Below are positions 47,291 to 56,712 of a DNA stretch of 64,000 nucleotides, one piece after another. Position 1 is the stretch's first letter, and each line of letters opens with the position of its first letter. The stretch is from Nocardiopsis quinghaiensis. GTDB lineage: Bacteria > Actinomycetota > Actinomycetes > Streptosporangiales > Streptosporangiaceae. Where the stretch lies: NCBI RefSeq assembly GCF_008638365.1, contig NZ_ML703340.1:63291-127290 (forward strand), given 5' to 3'. Both the position numbers and the translations under genes were made by a program. The notes beneath the pieces were generated by a model. The model searched no databases. It was not told where the DNA came from and worked only from the letters and a program-made list of their open reading frames with translations.

Positions 47291-49261
47291 CTATCTGCCG
47301 TTGACGGTGAACACGTGCGCGGGACCGGTCGCGGGGTCGAGGCGGACGTAGTTGTCCGCACCCCAGGTGTAGGAACGGCCGGTCAGCTCGTCGGTCACCC
47401 TGAGCTCCTCCTCTCGCGCGTGGCCGATGGACGGCAGATCCAGGTGCACCGTCGCCTCGCGGGCGTGGTGCGGGTCGAGGTTGACGACGGCGATCACGGT
47501 GTCGTCGGGATCACTGGGCCCGTCGCCGGGCCGGTGCTTGGAGAGGCAGAGCAGCTCGGGTCGGTCCACGTGGTGGAAGCGCAGGTTGCGCAGCTCCCGC
47601 AGGGCCGGGTGCTCGCGGCGCAACCGGTTGAGCAGCGTGATGAGTCCGGTGAGGGTTTCTCCGGAGGCCTCGGCGGCGGCCCAGTCGCGTGGCCGGTACT
47701 GGTACTTCTCCGAGTGGAGGTACTCCTCGCTGCCCGGCGCGGCCGGGGTGTTCTCGCACAGTTCGAAGCCGGAGTAGATGCCCCAGGTGGGGGAGAGCAG
47801 CGCCGCCAGCACCGCGCGCGCCTCGAAGGCGGGGCGGCCGCCGTGCTGGAGGTAGGCGTGCAGGATGTCCGGGGTGTTGGTGAAGAGGTTGGGGCGGAGG
47901 TAGTGGGCGCTCTCCCGGCTCAGCTCGGTGAGGTAGTCGGTCAGCTCCTCCTTGCTGTTGCGCCAGGTGAAGTAGGTGTAGGACTGGTGGAAGCCGACCT
48001 TGGCCAGGGTGCGCATCATGGCGGGGCGGGTGAAGGCCTCGGCCAGGAACAGCACGTCCGGGTGCCCGCGGGCGACGTCGGCGAGCAGCCTCTCCCAGAA
48101 CGCGACCGGCTTGGTGTGGGGGTTGTCGACACGGAAGATCCGCACGCCGTGGCCGATCCAGTGCTCGACCACACGCAGGATCTCCGCGTACAGGCCCTCG
48201 AAGTCGTTGTCGAAGTTCAGGGGGTAGATGTCCTGGTACCGCTTGGGCGGGTTCTCGGCGTAGGCGATGGAACCGTCGGCCCGGGTGGTGAACCACTCGG
48301 GGTGCTCGGTGACCCACGGATGGTCGGGTGAGCACTGCAGGGCCAGGTCCAGGGCGATCTCCAGGCCGTGCTCGTGCGCCTCGGCGACGAAGCCGTCGAA
48401 GTCGGCGAGGGTGCCGAGGTCGGGGTGGACGGCGTCGTGCCCCCCGTCGGCCGACCCGATGGCCCACACCGAGCCGGGCTCGCCGGGGCCGGCGGTCAGG
48501 GCGTTGTCGGCGCCCTTGCGGTGGCTGGTGCCGACCGGGTGGACGGGCGGCAGGTAGACCACGTCGAAGCCCATGTCGGCGATGGCGGGGAGGCGCTTGG
48601 CGGCGGTGGCGAAGGTGCCCGAGCGCTCCTGGCCGGGGGCGGTGCCGGTCTGGGCGCCCTCCGAGCGGGGGAAGAACTCGTACCAGGAGCCGAACAGCGC
48701 GCGCTCGCGGTGGACGACCACGCGGGTGCGCCGGGACCTGGTGACCAGTTCGCGGAGGGGGGCCCGCTCCATCTCGTCGAGGACCTGGGGGGTGAGCGCC
48801 GCGGCGAGGCGCTCCACCGGGGCCCGCGAGGGGTCGCGCAGGATCTTGGCGGCCCCGGCGAGCACGGGCTTGCGGGGGACGCGGCGACCGGCGCGGGCGA
48901 GCAGCCGGGCGCCCTCCTCCAGGACGAGGCCGGCGTCCTGGTCCAGGGGGAGCTTGACCCGGGCGGTGCGGTGCCAGGTGGCGAAGGGGTCGGTCCACGA
49001 CTCGATCGCGAACGACCACCTTCCCTCGGAGGGGAGGCTGATCTCGGCCTCGTACCGGTCGGTGCCGGGCGCGCGTTCGCGCATGGGGACGAGGCGTTCG
49101 CGGCGTCCCCGGGGAGAGTAGACGACGACGCCCGCGGCGAGGGAGTCGTGGCCCTCCCGGATCACCGTGGCGCCCACGGTGAAGCGTTCTCCGGGAACGG
49201 CTTTCACCGGGCCTAGGTCGTTGTCTGGGGAGATGTCGAGTATGGGCAGGCGTCCGATCAC
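47291..49261 (-). CDS. glgE: Alpha-1,4-glucan:maltose-1-phosphate maltosyltransferase GlgE
   Basis: A 656-residue GH13_3 enzyme extending alpha-1,4-glucans from maltose-1-phosphate. The nucleophile Asp379 is in FRVDNPHTKP and the acid/base Glu408 in LFLAEAF. The N-terminal beta-domain (1-110) and helical insert (about 115-180) match the dimeric Streptomyces enzyme. The GTG start faces a 735-base divergent region that carries a CRP-type palindrome. In Mycobacterium tuberculosis loss of GlgE is lethal through maltose-1-phosphate build-up. Confidence 0.95.
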   Translation of the reverse strand: MIGRLPILDISPDNDLGPVKAVPGERFTVGATVIREGHDSLAAGVVVYSPRGRRERLVPMRERAPGTDRYEAEISLPSEGRWSFAIESWTDPFATWHRTARVKLPLDQDAGLVLEEGARLLARAGRRVPRKPVLAGAAKILRDPSRAPVERLAAALTPQVLDEMERAPLRELVTRSRRTRVVVHRERALFGSWYEFFPRSEGAQTGTAPGQERSGTFATAAKRLPAIADMGFDVVYLPPVHPVGTSHRKGADNALTAGPGEPGSVWAIGSADGGHDAVHPDLGTLADFDGFVAEAHEHGLEIALDLALQCSPDHPWVTEHPEWFTTRADGSIAYAENPPKRYQDIYPLNFDNDFEGLYAEILRVVEHWIGHGVRIFRVDNPHTKPVAFWERLLADVARGHPDVLFLAEAFTRPAMMRTLAKVGFHQSYTYFTWRNSKEELTDYLTELSRESAHYLRPNLFTNTPDILHAYLQHGGRPAFEARAVLAALLSPTWGIYSGFELCENTPAAPGSEEYLHSEKYQYRPRDWAAAEASGETLTGLITLLNRLRREHPALRELRNLRFHHVDRPELLCLSKHRPGDGPSDPDDTVIAVVNLDPHHAREATVHLDLPSIGHAREEELRVTDELTGRSYTWGADNYVRLDPATGPAHVFTVNGR

Positions 49262-49996
49262 TGGCTACACCGTAATTGTCATGGTTTGGGCGTTGTGGAA
49301 GCGTTCTGATTTTCGGCAGGCGGAAATGCCCGGGGGTTAGTTCAAAGCGATATGGAGTCAACGAAGCGTCCGGATAGGAAACTGTCCGGATTGCGGCTTC
49401 GGTGCCCTCCGCTGTCTATCGTCTGCCCTCTTGCGGGGTTTGGCTGGGTGGCCGGGCCGAATAATTTGTGTGATCCTCGTCACACTTGCCTTGTGTGCTA
49501 AGAGTGCGCATTTGCCAGGTTTCACCTGGGTAAATCACTCAAAGCGGTCATAAGACCACACCTGATTCAGGGGTCTCTGCGGTTGTTTTCCAATGGGTTA
49601 TGGGGAAATGCCGAGAAACTTATTGGTCATGTTGGTCGGTGTGATGCGGTGGGTAGGGATAGCCGAATGTGCCTCCGGGGTGCGTGGCCGTATTCCGGAC
49701 ATCCCGGTGTGACCGAACGGTCGCTGAAGCAACGTTCGCCCCGCATCGGCCCCTCCGCCGTTGGCGACCCCCCGGAAACCCTCGTTTCTCTCGGTGTCGA
49801 GCTTGTCGCGCGTCTGTTTCGTGGTGGTTGACGAAGTATGTTCGTTCTGAGGAGCTTTGCTAGGGATTGGGGAAGCTTTTCGCTGACACGCCCGTTTTTA
49901 CGGTTTGTTCTTTGCATCCCTCCTGCGAGCGTGGTCGGTGGACGGCCCTGTCCGCGTGGTCCGCGGGCTGGGCGGTACACGGCCGTAGGGGGCGAC
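49262..49996. other. Long divergent promoter region glgE / PBP
   Basis: 735 bases without a supported gene, including stretches below the genome's GC level (about 49262-49680 and 49790-49930). It should contain promoters for both directions. The CRP-type site is annotated separately. The PBP frame is open upstream to 49838, but without similarity or a ribosome site. Confidence 0.5.
49468..49485. promoter_or_regulatory. CRP-type palindrome GTGTGA-N6-TCACAC
   Basis: The sequence matches the cAMP receptor protein consensus TGTGA-N6-TCACA exactly, with one more matching base on each side. It lies 207 bases from the glgE start and 512 bases from the PBP start, in a region of lower GC. Confidence 0.6.
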
Positions 49997-52231
49997 GTGA
50001 CGGAGTCGAACCAGCGTCCGCCGCGCGAACGGCGGCATGAGGCCCCGCGGGGGAGCGGGCACACCTCCTCCCCGCGCGGGCGGCCGCGGGGCGCGGTCCC
50101 GGGTGCGCACCGGTGGTCCGCGGCCCTGCGCGAGAAACTGTCGAAACCGGTCCCGGGGAACACACGGGGGGACGCGCTCCTGCGCCTGACGGGGACGAGC
50201 GTGGTCGCCGGGCTGTTGACCGCGGCACTGGTCATGCCGTGGGTGGGGGGAGCCGGGCTGGCGGCCAGGAACACCGCGGAGGCCTTCATGGCCATGCCCA
50301 GCGACCTGGAGGTGCTGCCCCTGACCGAGCGGGTCCTGCTCACCGACGTGGACGGTGACCCGATCGCGGAGGTCGCCGAGCGCGAGCGCGACGTGGTGCC
50401 CCTGGACGAGATCAGCCCCGCGGTGCCGGCGGCGCTGATGGCGATCGAGGACGAACGCTTCTACGAGCACGGCGGGCTGGACCTGCGCGGAACGCTGCGC
50501 GCCGCGGTCCGCACCGCCACGGGCGACATCCAGGGCGGGTCCACCATCACCCAGCAGTACGTGAAGAACCTGCTCGTCGAGCAGGCCGACGGCGAGGAGG
50601 ATGTGGAGAGCGCCACCGCGCAGACCCTGGCGCGCAAGGTCCAGGAGCTGCGCTACGCCGTCGAGATCGAGGAGCGGCTCACCAAGGACGAGATCATGGA
50701 GGGTTACCTCAACCTCGCCTACTTCGGTCAGAACGCGTACGGCATCGAGATCGCCGCGCGGCGCTACTTCTCCGTGCCGGCCTCGGAACTGGACCCCGCA
50801 CAGGCCGCCACGATCGTGGGACTGGTGCGCGCCCCGTCGTACTACGACCCGCTCACCAACCCCGAGTCCGCCCTGAACCGCCGCAACCTGGTGCTGGACC
50901 GGATGGCCGCCACCGGGTACCTGGAGGCGGGGGAGGCCGAGGAGCACAAGAGCCGGGAACTGGGCGTGGAGATGACCCCGCGCGGGGGCAGCTGCTTCCA
51001 CAGCGAGCAGCCGTTCTTCTGCGACTACGTCATGCACTGGCTGCGCGACTCCGACGTGCTCGCCGACACCCAGGAGGAGCGCGACCGGATACTCGAGAGG
51101 GGCGGCATCACCGTGCGCACCACGCTCGACAGCGACATGCAGCAGGCCGCCGAGCGCGGGGTCGAGCGGTACGTCCCGGCGGGGGACTCGGCCAAGTTCG
51201 CCACCGAGGTGCTGATGGAGCCCGGCACCGGGCGGGTGCGGGCGATGGCCCAGAACATGCCTTACGGCTTCGACGAGAAGAACCTGGGCACCACCTCGAT
51301 CAACCTGGCCGTGGACCGCGCCGACGGCGGCTCCCACGGCTACCAGGCGGGGTCGACGTTCAAGCCGTTCACGCTGGCCGCCGCGCTGGACGCCGGACTC
51401 AAGTACGGCACCAGCTTCAACTCGCCCAAGACCACGTCGGTCAGCGGGATGAAGAACTGCGAGGGCGGCAGGATGGAGACGTGGGACGTGCGCAACGCCG
51501 GTGAGAGCAGCGGGGGCACGCACAACATGATCAGTGGGACCAAGGGGTCGGTGAACACCTACTTCGCCCAGCTCCAGAAGCGCGTCGGCCTGTGCGAGAC
51601 CGCGCAGATGGCCGAACGCCTGGGCGTCCACCGCGCGGACGGCGAGGACCTGGGAGTGTGGAACTCCTTCACCCTGGGCGACCAGGAGGTCTCCCCGCTG
51701 ACCCTGGCCAGCGCCTACGCCACCTTCGCCTCCCGGGGCACCTACTGCGAGCCGGTCCCGGTGACCTCGGTCGGCTTCGACGGCGAGGGCGACCGGGAGG
51801 TCCAGGTGGACACCGACTGCGAGGATGACGCGATCGACACCAAGGTCGCCGACGGCGTCAGCCACCTGCTCCAGCAGACCTTCAAGGGCGGCACCACCAA
51901 CGGTCTGGAGATCGGGCGCCCGGCCGCGGCCAAGACCGGTACCACCGACAGCGCGGCCTACGCGTGGTTCGCGGGGTACACCCCGAACCTGGTCGGAACC
52001 GTGGCGGTCGGCGACATCCGCGGCGGCGAGCAGCACACGCTCCAGAACGTGAGGATCGGCGACCGCTACTACGGCATGGTCTACGGCGCCACGCTGCCCG
52101 GACCGATCTGGCAGGCCACCATGGAGGAGGCCGCGGACGAGCTCCCGAAGAAGAAGTTCGCGCCGTCGCCGAAGGCCTTCGGCAGTCCGTCGCCCAAGCC
52201 GCCCGCATCCGGCGGCGGGGGTGACGCCTGA
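49997..52231 (+). CDS. Bifunctional penicillin-binding protein (class A, transglycosylase/transpeptidase)
   Basis: A 744-residue peptidoglycan synthase. One membrane helix lies near 65-85 (SVVAGLLTAALVMPWVGG). The GT51 domain has the catalytic Glu151 in EDERFYEHGGLD and GGSTITQQYVKNLL. The transpeptidase has STFK (Ser453-Lys456), the SVN motif and KTGTTD at Lys646. The C terminus is Pro/Lys-rich and outside. The GTG at 49997 has AGGGG about 7 bases upstream; an upstream start would add 53 residues without similarity. In mycobacteria the class is PonA1/PonA2; I cannot say which orthologue. Confidence 0.93.
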   Translation: MTESNQRPPRERRHEAPRGSGHTSSPRGRPRGAVPGAHRWSAALREKLSKPVPGNTRGDALLRLTGTSVVAGLLTAALVMPWVGGAGLAARNTAEAFMAMPSDLEVLPLTERVLLTDVDGDPIAEVAERERDVVPLDEISPAVPAALMAIEDERFYEHGGLDLRGTLRAAVRTATGDIQGGSTITQQYVKNLLVEQADGEEDVESATAQTLARKVQELRYAVEIEERLTKDEIMEGYLNLAYFGQNAYGIEIAARRYFSVPASELDPAQAATIVGLVRAPSYYDPLTNPESALNRRNLVLDRMAATGYLEAGEAEEHKSRELGVEMTPRGGSCFHSEQPFFCDYVMHWLRDSDVLADTQEERDRILERGGITVRTTLDSDMQQAAERGVERYVPAGDSAKFATEVLMEPGTGRVRAMAQNMPYGFDEKNLGTTSINLAVDRADGGSHGYQAGSTFKPFTLAAALDAGLKYGTSFNSPKTTSVSGMKNCEGGRMETWDVRNAGESSGGTHNMISGTKGSVNTYFAQLQKRVGLCETAQMAERLGVHRADGEDLGVWNSFTLGDQEVSPLTLASAYATFASRGTYCEPVPVTSVGFDGEGDREVQVDTDCEDDAIDTKVADGVSHLLQQTFKGGTTNGLEIGRPAAAKTGTTDSAAYAWFAGYTPNLVGTVAVGDIRGGEQHTLQNVRIGDRYYGMVYGATLPGPIWQATMEEAADELPKKKFAPSPKAFGSPSPKPPASGGGGDA

Positions 52232-52274
52232 GGCCGCTCCGGGGCGGCCCGGACCGGATCATTCCGGAAAAGAC

Positions 52275-52314
52275 GAGGATCGTGGGGACGAAAAACCCCA
52301 CGGTCCTCCTTTTT
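52275..52314 (+). terminator. Intrinsic terminator after the PBP gene
   Basis: GAGGATCGTGGGG / CCCCACGGTCCTC (13 pairs, one G-U) with an 8-nt loop, followed by CTTTTT. This is a clear Rho-independent terminator. Confidence 0.88.
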
Positions 52315-52336
52315 GCCCCATACTGGGGGAAGAACC

Positions 52337-52424
52337 GACAGGGGAGCGCGTGAGCGCTGAGAGTGCGGCACCAGGCCGCAGACCCTTACACACCTGATCT
52401 GGGTCATGCCAGCGAAGGAAGTCG
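52337..52424 (+). promoter_or_regulatory. TPP (thiamine pyrophosphate) riboswitch
   Basis: THI-box signatures are in order: GGGGAGC, GCGCTGAGAG at 52354-52363, GCAGACCC at 52378-52384, CTGATCTGGGTCATGCC at 52394-52410, and AGCGAAGGAAGTC. The aptamer sits about 125 bases before the ykoE-like start, and the genes downstream form a thiamine-precursor ECF transporter. TPP binding is expected to switch the operon off. Confidence 0.92.
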
Positions 52425-52549
52425 TAGGAACCCGTCACCGGTGGCGTGCTCCCGCGCACCGGCACGCTCCGGCCGCGCAGGCACACTCCGTCGGTGCCGC
52501 TCTTGGCCACATGGCCCCTCGTCATCCCCCGACGAAGGGACAACAGGAC

Positions 52550-53164
52550 ATGAAGAGGAACGACACCGCGAAGACCGGTTTCCGGCGGGACGTCTTCGGT
52601 CACCGGCGGAGGTGGCGCACCGTCGACATCGTCGTGGCCGCCGTCATCGGCGTCGCCGTCGGCGTCGTCTTCTGGCTGTGGAACATCGTGTGGACGGCCA
52701 CGACCCCGCTGTTCGTGGGATTCCCACCCGCGCAGGCCGTCATCTACGGCATGTGGCTGATCTCCGGTGTGCTCGGAGGCCTGATCATCCGCAAGCCCGG
52801 AGCCGCCCTGCTCACCTCGATCGCCGCCGCGTCGGTGTCGGCGGTCCTGGGTACCCAGTGGGGGATCATGGTCATCCTCGACGGCACCCTCCAGGGCATC
52901 CTGCCCGAGCTGGTCTTCCTCGCCTTCGGCTACCGGCGCTGGGGCATGGGCGTGGCCGTGCTCGCCGCGGCGGTCGCGGGCCTCTCCCCCGCCATCCGCG
53001 ACAACATCGCCTACAACGTCACCTGGCCGCTGCACTACCAGATCGTGTACGGCGTCATCGTGGTGATCAGCGCCGCCGTCATCGCGGGTGTGGGCGCCCG
53101 CGTCCTCACCACCGCCCTGGCCCGCTCCGGAGTGCTGGCGTCCTTCCCGTCGGCGAAGGGCTGA
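52550..53164 (+). CDS. ykoE: ECF transporter S component (thiamine precursor/HMP, YkoE family)
   Basis: A 204-residue membrane protein with about six hydrophobic segments, starting at the TVDIVVAAVIGVAVGVVFWLWN helix and containing GTLQGILPELVFLAFGYRRW. YkoE proteins are the substrate-specific subunit for the thiamine precursor hydroxymethylpyrimidine. The ATG at 52550 follows the riboswitch leader. The ATPase gene starts three bases after its stop. Confidence 0.92.
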   Translation: MKRNDTAKTGFRRDVFGHRRRWRTVDIVVAAVIGVAVGVVFWLWNIVWTATTPLFVGFPPAQAVIYGMWLISGVLGGLIIRKPGAALLTSIAAASVSAVLGTQWGIMVILDGTLQGILPELVFLAFGYRRWGMGVAVLAAAVAGLSPAIRDNIAYNVTWPLHYQIVYGVIVVISAAVIAGVGARVLTTALARSGVLASFPSAKG

Positions 53165-53167
53165 CCC

Positions 53168-54739
53168 GTGGCCGAGACGCACGGGCGGACCGCCCGTCCC
53201 GGCGCGCGCGTGGAGCTGTCCGGCTGGGGCTGGCGGCACTCCGGGCGCGGGGAGTACGCACTGCGCGGCGTGGACCTGGTCGTCGAACCCGGAGAGCGCG
53301 TGCTGCTGCTCGGCGCCTCCGGGGCGGGCAAGTCGACCCTGCTGCACTCGCTGGCCGGTCTGACCGGTGAGGACGGCGCGATCAGCGGCGACCAGGAGGG
53401 CACCCTGCTCGTGGACGGTGAGCCCGCCGACCGCGGACGCGGCGCGGCCGGCCTGGTCAGCCAGGACCCCGAGACGCAACTGGTGATGGCGCGTGCGGGC
53501 GACGACGTGGCCTTCGGCCCGGAGAACCTGGGCGTGGACCCCGGGCTGATCTGGCCGCGGGTGCACGAGGCCCTGGACGCCGTGGGCTTCCCGTACGGGC
53601 CGCGCCACTCCACCGGCGCGCTGTCGGGCGGCGAGAAGCAGCGCCTGGTGATCGCCGGTGCGCTGGCCATGCGCCCCCGCCTGCTGCTGCTCGACGAGCC
53701 CACCGCCAACCTCGACCCGGCGGGGGCCGCGCTGGTGCGCGGTGTGCTCACACGCATGCTCGCCGAGACCGAGGCGACCATGGTGCTCGTCGAACACCGC
53801 GTGGCCGAGGTGGTCGACCTGGTGGACCGGGTCGTGGTCGTGGAGCCCGGCGGCGGCGTGATCGCCGACGGGGACCCGGCCGCCGTGTTCTCCGGGCACG
53901 GGCGTTCACTGGCCGACCAGGGGGTGTGGATACCCGGGAACGAACCCCTCCCCGAACTGTCCCCGGCGCCCGGGGGAGGGGCCCTGCTGGAGGCGGTGGG
54001 CGTGGCCGCGCGCACCCCCTTCCAACTGGGCGTGCGCTCCGCGCCCCGGCGCGTGGTGCTCGACGGTGTGGACGTCACCGTGTCCGCCGGTACCGCGACC
54101 GCCCTGACCGGACCCAACGGCGCGGGCAAGTCCACCCTGCTGACCATGCTGGCCGGGCTGTCCAGGCCCCACCGGGGACAGGTGCTGCCGCGCGGACCGC
54201 TGGCCGGGGCCGACCGGCGCCCGCTCGCGCGCTGGCCCGCCCGGAGGCTGGCCCGGCACGTGGGCACGGTCTTCCAGCACGCGGAGGACCAGTTCGTCAC
54301 CACCACCGTCCGCGACGAACTGCGCTTCGCCCCGCTGCGCGCCGGGATGGGTGAGGCCGAGACCGACGCCTGGGTGGGCGAGCTGATGGAGCGGCTGCGC
54401 CTGACCCGTCTGGCCGACGTGCACCCCTACACGCTCTCGGGCGGGGAGAAGCGGCGGCTGTCGGTGGCCACGGCGCTCAGCTCCGGTCCCTCGCACGCGC
54501 CCGACGTGCTCGTGCTGGACGAACCGACCTTCGGCCAGGACACCCGTACGTGGACCGAGCTGGTGGAGCTGCTGGGGGCTCTGCGGGCCGAGGGGCGGGC
54601 CGTGGTCATGGCCACCCACGACGGCCTGCTGCTGAGGCACCTGGCGGACGCGCGGGTGCGCGTGGCCGACGGCCGCGCCGTGTACGCGTCCGCGTCCGCG
54701 GCCCGGGAGGCGGCGGCCGGGAGGAGGACCCGTGGGTGA
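53168..54739 (+). CDS. ykoD: ECF transporter ATPase with two fused ABC domains (YkoD type)
   Basis: A 523-residue protein with two complete ABC cassettes. The first has Walker A GASGAGKS (about residue 56), signature LSGGEKQRL and Walker B LLLLDEP. The second has GPNGAGKST (about 318), LSGGEKRRL and VLVLDEPT. A single-chain double ATPase is typical of the YkoEDC group. The GTG start is three bases after ykoE; the stop overlaps ykoC by 8 bases. Confidence 0.93.
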   Translation: MAETHGRTARPGARVELSGWGWRHSGRGEYALRGVDLVVEPGERVLLLGASGAGKSTLLHSLAGLTGEDGAISGDQEGTLLVDGEPADRGRGAAGLVSQDPETQLVMARAGDDVAFGPENLGVDPGLIWPRVHEALDAVGFPYGPRHSTGALSGGEKQRLVIAGALAMRPRLLLLDEPTANLDPAGAALVRGVLTRMLAETEATMVLVEHRVAEVVDLVDRVVVVEPGGGVIADGDPAAVFSGHGRSLADQGVWIPGNEPLPELSPAPGGGALLEAVGVAARTPFQLGVRSAPRRVVLDGVDVTVSAGTATALTGPNGAGKSTLLTMLAGLSRPHRGQVLPRGPLAGADRRPLARWPARRLARHVGTVFQHAEDQFVTTTVRDELRFAPLRAGMGEAETDAWVGELMERLRLTRLADVHPYTLSGGEKRRLSVATALSSGPSHAPDVLVLDEPTFGQDTRTWTELVELLGALRAEGRAVVMATHDGLLLRHLADARVRVADGRAVYASASAAREAAAGRRTRG

Positions 54740-55508
54740 CCGGCGCGCTCCGGACATGCTGACCCTGGACGCGCCGGAGGACGGCGGACTCCGCTACTGG
54801 CTCGTCGGGTTCAACCCCGCCGCGAAGCTGCTCGCCGCCCTGCTCCTGGGCCTCGGCCTGGTCCCGGCCGTGGACGCCGTGACCGGTGGCGTGGTGCTGG
54901 CGGGGGTCCTGCTGCTCCTGCCGTTCAGCGGGATCGACCGGCGCACCCTGCTCGTCCTGGGCGGCCCCTTCCTGCTCATGGGACTCTCCAACGGCCTGGT
55001 CAACTACCTGTACGGCGAGCACGGCGCGGAGGGGGCCCTGGGCGCCGCGGTGCGCCTGCTGGCCATCGCCCTGCCGGGCCTGATCGCGGCCGTGAGCAGC
55101 GACCCGACGGAGATGTCCGACGGGCTGGTGCAGCGGCTGCGGGTACCCGAGCGGCCCGCCATGGGCGTGCTTGCGGCGCTGCGGCTCGTCCCGCTGCTGG
55201 CCGACCAGTGGCGCACCATCACACTGGCGCGGCGGGCGCGCGGACTGGAGGCCGGGCGCAACCCCGTGCGGAGGATCACGCTGTTCTTCGGCCGCCTGTT
55301 CGCCCTCCTGGTGCGGTCCATCCGCACCGGGACGCTGCTGGCCACGGCGATGGACGCCCGCGCGTTCGGCACCGGGCCGCGCACGCGTGCCAGGCGGAGC
55401 CGCTGGCGCCGGGCGGACACGCTGCTGATCGCGGGTGCGGCCCTGCTCCTGGCGGCGGCGTACACGCTGTCCGCACGGCTGGGCACCCTGGTGCTGCTCT
55501 TTTCCTGA
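54732..55508 (+). CDS. ykoC: ECF transporter T component (YkoC/EcfT type)
   Basis: A 258-residue energy-coupling membrane subunit with about five membrane segments and two coupling motifs of Ala-Arg-Gly type: ARRARGLEAG near 171 and AMDARAFG near 211. GTG start overlaps ykoD. It completes the S-A-T set. Confidence 0.92.
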   Translation: MGDRRAPDMLTLDAPEDGGLRYWLVGFNPAAKLLAALLLGLGLVPAVDAVTGGVVLAGVLLLLPFSGIDRRTLLVLGGPFLLMGLSNGLVNYLYGEHGAEGALGAAVRLLAIALPGLIAAVSSDPTEMSDGLVQRLRVPERPAMGVLAALRLVPLLADQWRTITLARRARGLEAGRNPVRRITLFFGRLFALLVRSIRTGTLLATAMDARAFGTGPRTRARRSRWRRADTLLIAGAALLLAAAYTLSARLGTLVLLFS

Positions 55509-55567
55509 ACCTGGTGGTAGGTAGTTCAGGACACCGACGTCGAATGGAAATGGAAGAGGTGGGGATC

Positions 55568-56356
<789 letters not shown>

Positions 56357-56515
56357 GCCGGGCGGGCGGGGGAGTCCGGCACCGTGGGGACCGCCTCTCC
56401 CCCCGCCGCTCTCCAGCGCGCGGAGGGCCTCCCCTCCCCCGCCGGACCGGACAGCGGCGGGGAGGGTCCGGCCGAACGTCCGCATCCGGCCACTCCGGAC
56501 ACGGAGGAGGGAACC

Positions 56516-56668
56516 GTGCACGCGGGTTTTCCGTCATACTCGTGGTGGTCGTCCGAGGACGGACGCACCGCCGGAGCCCTCTGGAGCACCCCGGCGGCGC
56601 GGAAGCGACCGCACGGATCCCCGGACGGGCCACACAAGCCAAGGTTGACCCATCCCCCCGGCCGATAA
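56516..56668 (+). CDS. Possible 50-residue small protein
   Basis: A GTG with an unusually strong GGAGGAGGGA site 4 bases upstream opens a 50-codon frame (HAGFPSYSWWSSEDGRTAG...) to a TAA. Third-position GC is high but not decisive, and I recognise no family. It ends inside a likely promoter for the kinase gene. Coding is uncertain. Confidence 0.25.
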   Translation: MHAGFPSYSWWSSEDGRTAGALWSTPAARKRPHGSPDGPHKPRLTHPPGR

Positions 56669-56671
56669 GCT
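56645..56671 (+). promoter_or_regulatory. Candidate promoter for the Ser/Thr kinase gene
   Basis: TTGACC, 15-base spacer, TAAGCT; 42 bases upstream of the ATG at 56713. The spacer is slightly short. Confidence 0.35.
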
Positions 56672-56712
56672 GGACGTGGCGGTATGCGGTCTTTTGAGGG
56701 GATGAGTTCTCG

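Larger units (their letters stand above)
56357..56712. other. Intergenic region upstream of the kinase gene
   Basis: 356 bases. It contains a short candidate frame (56516-56668) and a possible promoter (56645-56671), both annotated separately; the rest is GC-rich and unassigned. Confidence 0.4.
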
